Positions 6,109 to 8,740 of a stretch of 8,740 nt of DNA are shown piece after piece. A program made the position numbers and the translations under genes. Numbering within the stretch: the stretch's first letter is position 1; the number at the start of each line of letters is the position of its first letter. The notes below the pieces were generated by a model that made no database searches, was not told where the DNA came from, and saw nothing but the letters and a program-made list of their open reading frames with translations. The DNA is from an uncultured Hyphomonadaceae bacterium (GTDB lineage: Bacteria > Pseudomonadota > Alphaproteobacteria > Caulobacterales > Hyphomonadaceae). The stretch is taken from positions 1-8,740 of the forward strand of contig CALMWO010000551.1 of the NCBI GenBank assembly GCA_937873805.1, written 5' to 3'.

Positions 6109-6227
6109 TATGCTGGTGATCTACGCCCTCCCGCCCCCCGCCTGAATGCCCGCTCCGCCGGATGGCTTGACCAAAACGCCGAAGATGCAGCTGCCTGTCC
6201 CTTGACCTTCCGCCCGGGTTCGCGTCC

Positions 6228-8075
6228 ATGCGCGCCATGGCTGGACCTCCGATTGCAGTACTTCGCGGCGTGAAACTCACGCTGGGCGCAACCCCCTTGT
6301 TCGACGGCGTCGACCTGCAGCTGGCGCGGGGCGAGCGCATGGCGCTTGTCGGCCGCAATGGGGCCGGAAAATCGACCCTGATGCGCATCCTCGCCCGGGC
6401 GATCGAACCCGATGGCGGCGAGATATTCATGCAACCCGGCGTCGTCGCCCGCCACCTGCTGCAGGAACCGGACTTCACCGGTTTCAGCACCGCCATCGAG
6501 TACGTCAGCGATGGCCTCGATGACGACATGCTCTATCGCGCCGAGACAGAACTGTTGTCATGGGGCGTGCCGCAGGATCTGGATCTGAAGAAAGCGTCCG
6601 GCGGGCAAGCGCGTCGTATCGCCCTCGCCCATGCCTTCGCGCACGACCCAGACGTCCTGCTGGTGGACGAGCCGACCAACCACCTCGACGTGCCTGCGAT
6701 TGAGCTTCTGGAAGAGGAACTAAAGGCCTTCCGCGGCGCCGCGCTGATCGTCAGCCACGACCGCCGCTTCCTCGAAAACGTCTCCACCTCGGTCGCCTGG
6801 CTGCGGCAAGGCACAGTCCATACGCTCGGCAAAGGCTACGCTGCTTTCGAGGAATGGGCTGAGACTGTCGAAGCCGACGAAGAAAAGGCAATGGACAAAC
6901 TCAACGTCCAGCTCAAGGCCGAAGAGCGCTGGATGGCGCGTGGCGTCACCGCCCGTCGCCGCCGCAATATGGGCCGTGTCCGCAAGCTGCACGAAATGCG
7001 CGACGAAAAAAAAGAACGCCGCATGGCGCTCAACCAGGCCAGCAGCGCCGCGAACCTCGCGATCGACGCCGGCACGCAATCCGGCCGCCTCGTCATCGAA
7101 GCGAAAGGTCTCACCAAGACCTTCCATACGCCCGATGGCGATCTGCCGATCGTCGACGGTCTCAACCTGCGCGTCATGCGCGGCGACCGCCTCGGCATCA
7201 TCGGCCCCAACGGCGCGGGTAAAACCACGCTTCTGAAACTGCTGCTCGGCCAGCTTGAGCCGGACGCGGGCACGCTGCGCCTCGCGAAAACGCTCGACAT
7301 CGCATATCTCGACCAGACCCGCGCCTCGCTGAAGCCGGAAGTTACGCTGTGGGACACGCTCACCCCGCTCGGCGGCGACCAGGTCATGGTGCGCGGCTAT
7401 CCGAAACACGTTGCAGCCTACGCGAAGGACTTCCTGTTCGAGTCCCGCCAGCTTCACCAACCCGTCCAGGCGCTCTCCGGCGGTGAACGCAACCGGCTGA
7501 CGCTCGCCATCGCGCTCGCAAAGCCGTCGAACCTGCTGATCCTCGACGAGCCGACCAACGATCTCGACATCGAAACGCTGGACCTGCTGGAAGACATGCT
7601 GAGCCAGTACGAGGGCACGCTCCTGCTGGTCAGCCACGACCGCGCCTTCGTGGACAACGTGGTAACTTCAATCCTGACGCCTGAAGGCAAGGGCCAGTGG
7701 ATGGAAACGCCCGGCGGCTATTCCGATTACGTTTCGCAGAAAAAGTCCGGCGGCGTCGCCTTCCGCTCATCCGCTCTCGAACCTGCGTCCAAGGGCGGAG
7801 CAAAAATCGCCGACAAGACGCCCGCAGCTCCCGCAGCCAAGCTGACCTACAAGGACCAGCACCGGCTCACCGAACTCAACCGCCTCATGCCGGAACGCCA
7901 GAAGGAAATTATCGCGCTGGAAGACGCGATGGCGGACTCCGCCCTATTCACGAAGGACCCCAAAGGCTTCCAGACCCGCGCCAATCGCCTCACTGCCGCC
8001 CGCGCTGAACTTGAAGCCTATGAAGGGGAATGGCTGGCGCTTGAGGAGAAGCGTGAAGCCTTAACCAAGGGATGA
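6228..8075 (+). CDS. uup: ABC-F family ATPase, Uup type
   Basis: A 615-residue soluble protein with two ABC ATPase domains and no membrane segment. Domain 1 has Walker A GRNGAGKST (42-50), signature ASGGQ (123-127), Walker B LLVDEP with E148, and switch H177. The linker (about 205-285) is highly charged and helical with an Arg/Lys cluster (TARRRRNMGRVRKLHEMR), as in the tRNA-contacting arm of ABC-F proteins. Domain 2 has Walker A GPNGAGKTT (326-334), signature LSGGE (416-420), Walker B LLILDEP with E441, and H470. After a Lys/Ala/Pro-rich spacer, a C-terminal coiled coil (about 540-615) matches the Uup domain. ABC-F proteins bind the ribosomal E site; Uup/YfmR members are linked to rescue of stalled elongation, including at proline runs. 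The start may be the ATG at 6228 or the one at 6237, which fits the usual MAxPP beginning better; neither has a Shine-Dalgarno. All catalytic residues are present. Confidence 0.95.
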   Translation: MRAMAGPPIAVLRGVKLTLGATPLFDGVDLQLARGERMALVGRNGAGKSTLMRILARAIEPDGGEIFMQPGVVARHLLQEPDFTGFSTAIEYVSDGLDDDMLYRAETELLSWGVPQDLDLKKASGGQARRIALAHAFAHDPDVLLVDEPTNHLDVPAIELLEEELKAFRGAALIVSHDRRFLENVSTSVAWLRQGTVHTLGKGYAAFEEWAETVEADEEKAMDKLNVQLKAEERWMARGVTARRRRNMGRVRKLHEMRDEKKERRMALNQASSAANLAIDAGTQSGRLVIEAKGLTKTFHTPDGDLPIVDGLNLRVMRGDRLGIIGPNGAGKTTLLKLLLGQLEPDAGTLRLAKTLDIAYLDQTRASLKPEVTLWDTLTPLGGDQVMVRGYPKHVAAYAKDFLFESRQLHQPVQALSGGERNRLTLAIALAKPSNLLILDEPTNDLDIETLDLLEDMLSQYEGTLLLVSHDRAFVDNVVTSILTPEGKGQWMETPGGYSDYVSQKKSGGVAFRSSALEPASKGGAKIADKTPAAPAAKLTYKDQHRLTELNRLMPERQKEIIALEDAMADSALFTKDPKGFQTRANRLTAARAELEAYEGEWLALEEKREALTKG

Positions 8076-8094
8076 CCCTAGAAACCCCGATTAC

Positions 8095-8150
8095 CGCGAC
8101 GCCCTGTCGCGCGAAATCCCGAATTCCTCAGGCGGGACAAGCTCTTTTTT
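8095..8150 (+). terminator. Possible terminator region of the ABC-F gene
   Basis: CGCGAC (8095-8100) pairs with GTCGCG (8106-8111) around a five-base loop, and TCCCG (8117-8121) pairs with CGGGA (8133-8137) around an 11-base loop. A run of six T follows at 8145-8150, seven bases after the second stem. The second stem plus T-run resembles a weak intrinsic terminator. Confidence 0.4.
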
Positions 8151-8166
8151 AACCGCGGCGGGCTAG

Positions 8167-8188
8167 CTTCCCTACTGCCTTAGGGGAG
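8167..8188 (+). promoter_or_regulatory. Hairpin covering the ribosome-binding site of the DUF2336 gene
   Basis: CTTCCCTA (8167-8174) can pair with TAGGGGAG (8181-8188) over eight base pairs, one a G-T wobble, around a six-base loop. The 3' arm contains the Shine-Dalgarno sequence GGGGAG (8183-8188), seven bases before the ATG at 8196. In the folded state the whole ribosome-binding site would be paired, which would reduce translation until opened. Confidence 0.45.
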
Positions 8189-8195
8189 ATCTGGC

Positions 8196-8684
8196 ATGGC
8201 GACGCCGGCCAACAATTTCGCACTCTTGCTCGACCTCGCCAAAGAAGGATCGAGTGAAAAGCGCCGTGAACTGCTGCGTCAGATCACCGATGTCTTCCTG
8301 TCTGATCCGCCGGAGCGCACCGATCGCGAGTCGATGCTGTTCGACGAAATCATCGGCGCCGTCGCCGCGGATCTTGAAACACAAGTTCGTGTTGAGCTGG
8401 CCAAGAAAGTTGCCGTCAGCAACGTTCCCGTGCATCGCACCGCCCGCCGCCTGGCCATGGACGTCATCGAAGTCGCGCGTCCAGTCATCGAAAATTCGAA
8501 GTCGCTCAGCGAAGCCGACCTGCTCGAAGTCATCAAGGTGAAATCGCAAGACCACATGCTGGCCGTCACCAAGCGTCCGGACATCGGTGAGAACGTCTCA
8601 AGCGCGCTGGTCGCCAAGGGTGAAGACCGAGTGGTGGTTTCGATGATTGAAAACCGTATAGCGAAGATGGACCGCGAAAAATAA
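8196..8684 (+). CDS. DUF2336-family protein, cut by an in-frame stop (possible pseudogene)
   Basis: A 162-residue alpha-helical protein that resembles the N-terminal half of DUF2336 proteins of alphaproteobacteria, which are usually about twice this length: LLDLAKEGSSEKRRELL, DVFLSDPPERTDRESMLFDEIIG, VRVELAKKVA, VPVHRTARRLAMD and ISxxVSSALVAKG-type helices. No signal peptide, membrane segment or catalytic motif is visible. The frame ends at TAA (8682-8684), but the same frame continues open to the window end and reads QRVAECAEASPVLHAPSV, which looks like the next family helix. A single substitution turning a Tyr codon (TAT/TAC) into TAA would explain this; a sequencing error, or stop readthrough, are alternatives. 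The ATG at 8196 has a strong GGGGAG site seven bases upstream. The molecular role of the family is unknown to me. Confidence 0.8.
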   Translation: MATPANNFALLLDLAKEGSSEKRRELLRQITDVFLSDPPERTDRESMLFDEIIGAVAADLETQVRVELAKKVAVSNVPVHRTARRLAMDVIEVARPVIENSKSLSEADLLEVIKVKSQDHMLAVTKRPDIGENVSSALVAKGEDRVVVSMIENRIAKMDREK

Positions 8685-8740
8685 CAGCGCGTCGCCGAAT
8701 GCGCCGAGGCGAGCCCGGTGCTGCACGCCCCGTCTGTTCG

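Noticed and set aside
5419..6273. Long plus-strand frame (284 codons) across the osmC gene
   Set aside because: The opposite strand encodes a clear OsmC protein with its own ribosome-binding site; the plus-strand product is His/Arg-rich shadow sequence.
6720..7637. Minus-strand frame (305 codons) inside the ABC-F gene
   Set aside because: The plus strand carries every ABC motif here; the antisense product has no motif of its own.
8149..8154. TTAACC, a CtrA-type half-site, before the DUF2336 gene (another at 8061-8066)
   Set aside because: The second half at the required seven-base spacing is absent, and the other copy lies inside the ABC-F coding sequence.

Overview
The window is high-G+C DNA that reads as an alphaproteobacterial chromosome, most likely Caulobacterales/Hyphomonadaceae-like. 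The DUF2336 protein family at the right end is essentially alphaproteobacterial, codons end mostly in G or C, and the Uup-type ABC-F and compact class A PBP fit that group. The genus is an inference from remembered family resemblance; no search was run. I see no rRNA, tRNA, CRISPR array, insertion sequence or phage gene.

Layout, left to right. (1) 1-1010 (+): 3' part of a gene for a tandem-repeat protein. Its repeat unit is exactly 43 residues, followed by a Trp/Gly/Asp-rich stretch and a proline-rich tail with 12 consecutive prolines. (2) 1011-1186: non-coding, with three small hairpins. (3) 1187-3127 (+): bifunctional class A penicillin-binding protein. (4) 3165-3192: strong hairpin between convergent genes. 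(5) 3200-4111 (-): ferritin-like di-iron protein of unknown substrate. (6) 4112-4383: divergent control region with two GC-rich perfect palindromes. (7) 4384-5385 (+): AraC-family regulator with an N-terminal cupin. (8) 5349-5465 (-): a probable 38-codon small ORF with a good ribosome-binding site, just downstream of osmC. (9) 5497-6075 (-): OsmC-family protein. (10) 6228-8075 (+): Uup-type ABC-F ATPase. (11) 8196-8684 (+): N-terminal half of a DUF2336 protein, cut by an in-frame TAA. The frame stays open after it to the window end and still looks like the same family.

How the genes may work together. The PBP polymerises and crosslinks peptidoglycan, and the ABC-F acts on ribosomes; both are housekeeping genes. 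The middle block (di-iron protein, AraC regulator, OsmC, small ORF) has the look of a small redox or electrophile-response island. The regulator is divergent from the di-iron gene and convergent with the osmC unit, so it is the natural candidate regulator of the di-iron gene. No substrate can be assigned.

The points most worth a second look are the stop codon inside the DUF2336 gene, the hairpin that would hide that gene's ribosome-binding site, the small ORF behind osmC, and the exact 129-bp periodicity of the first gene. I did not find a clearly new multi-gene system; most of the window is ordinary chromosome.
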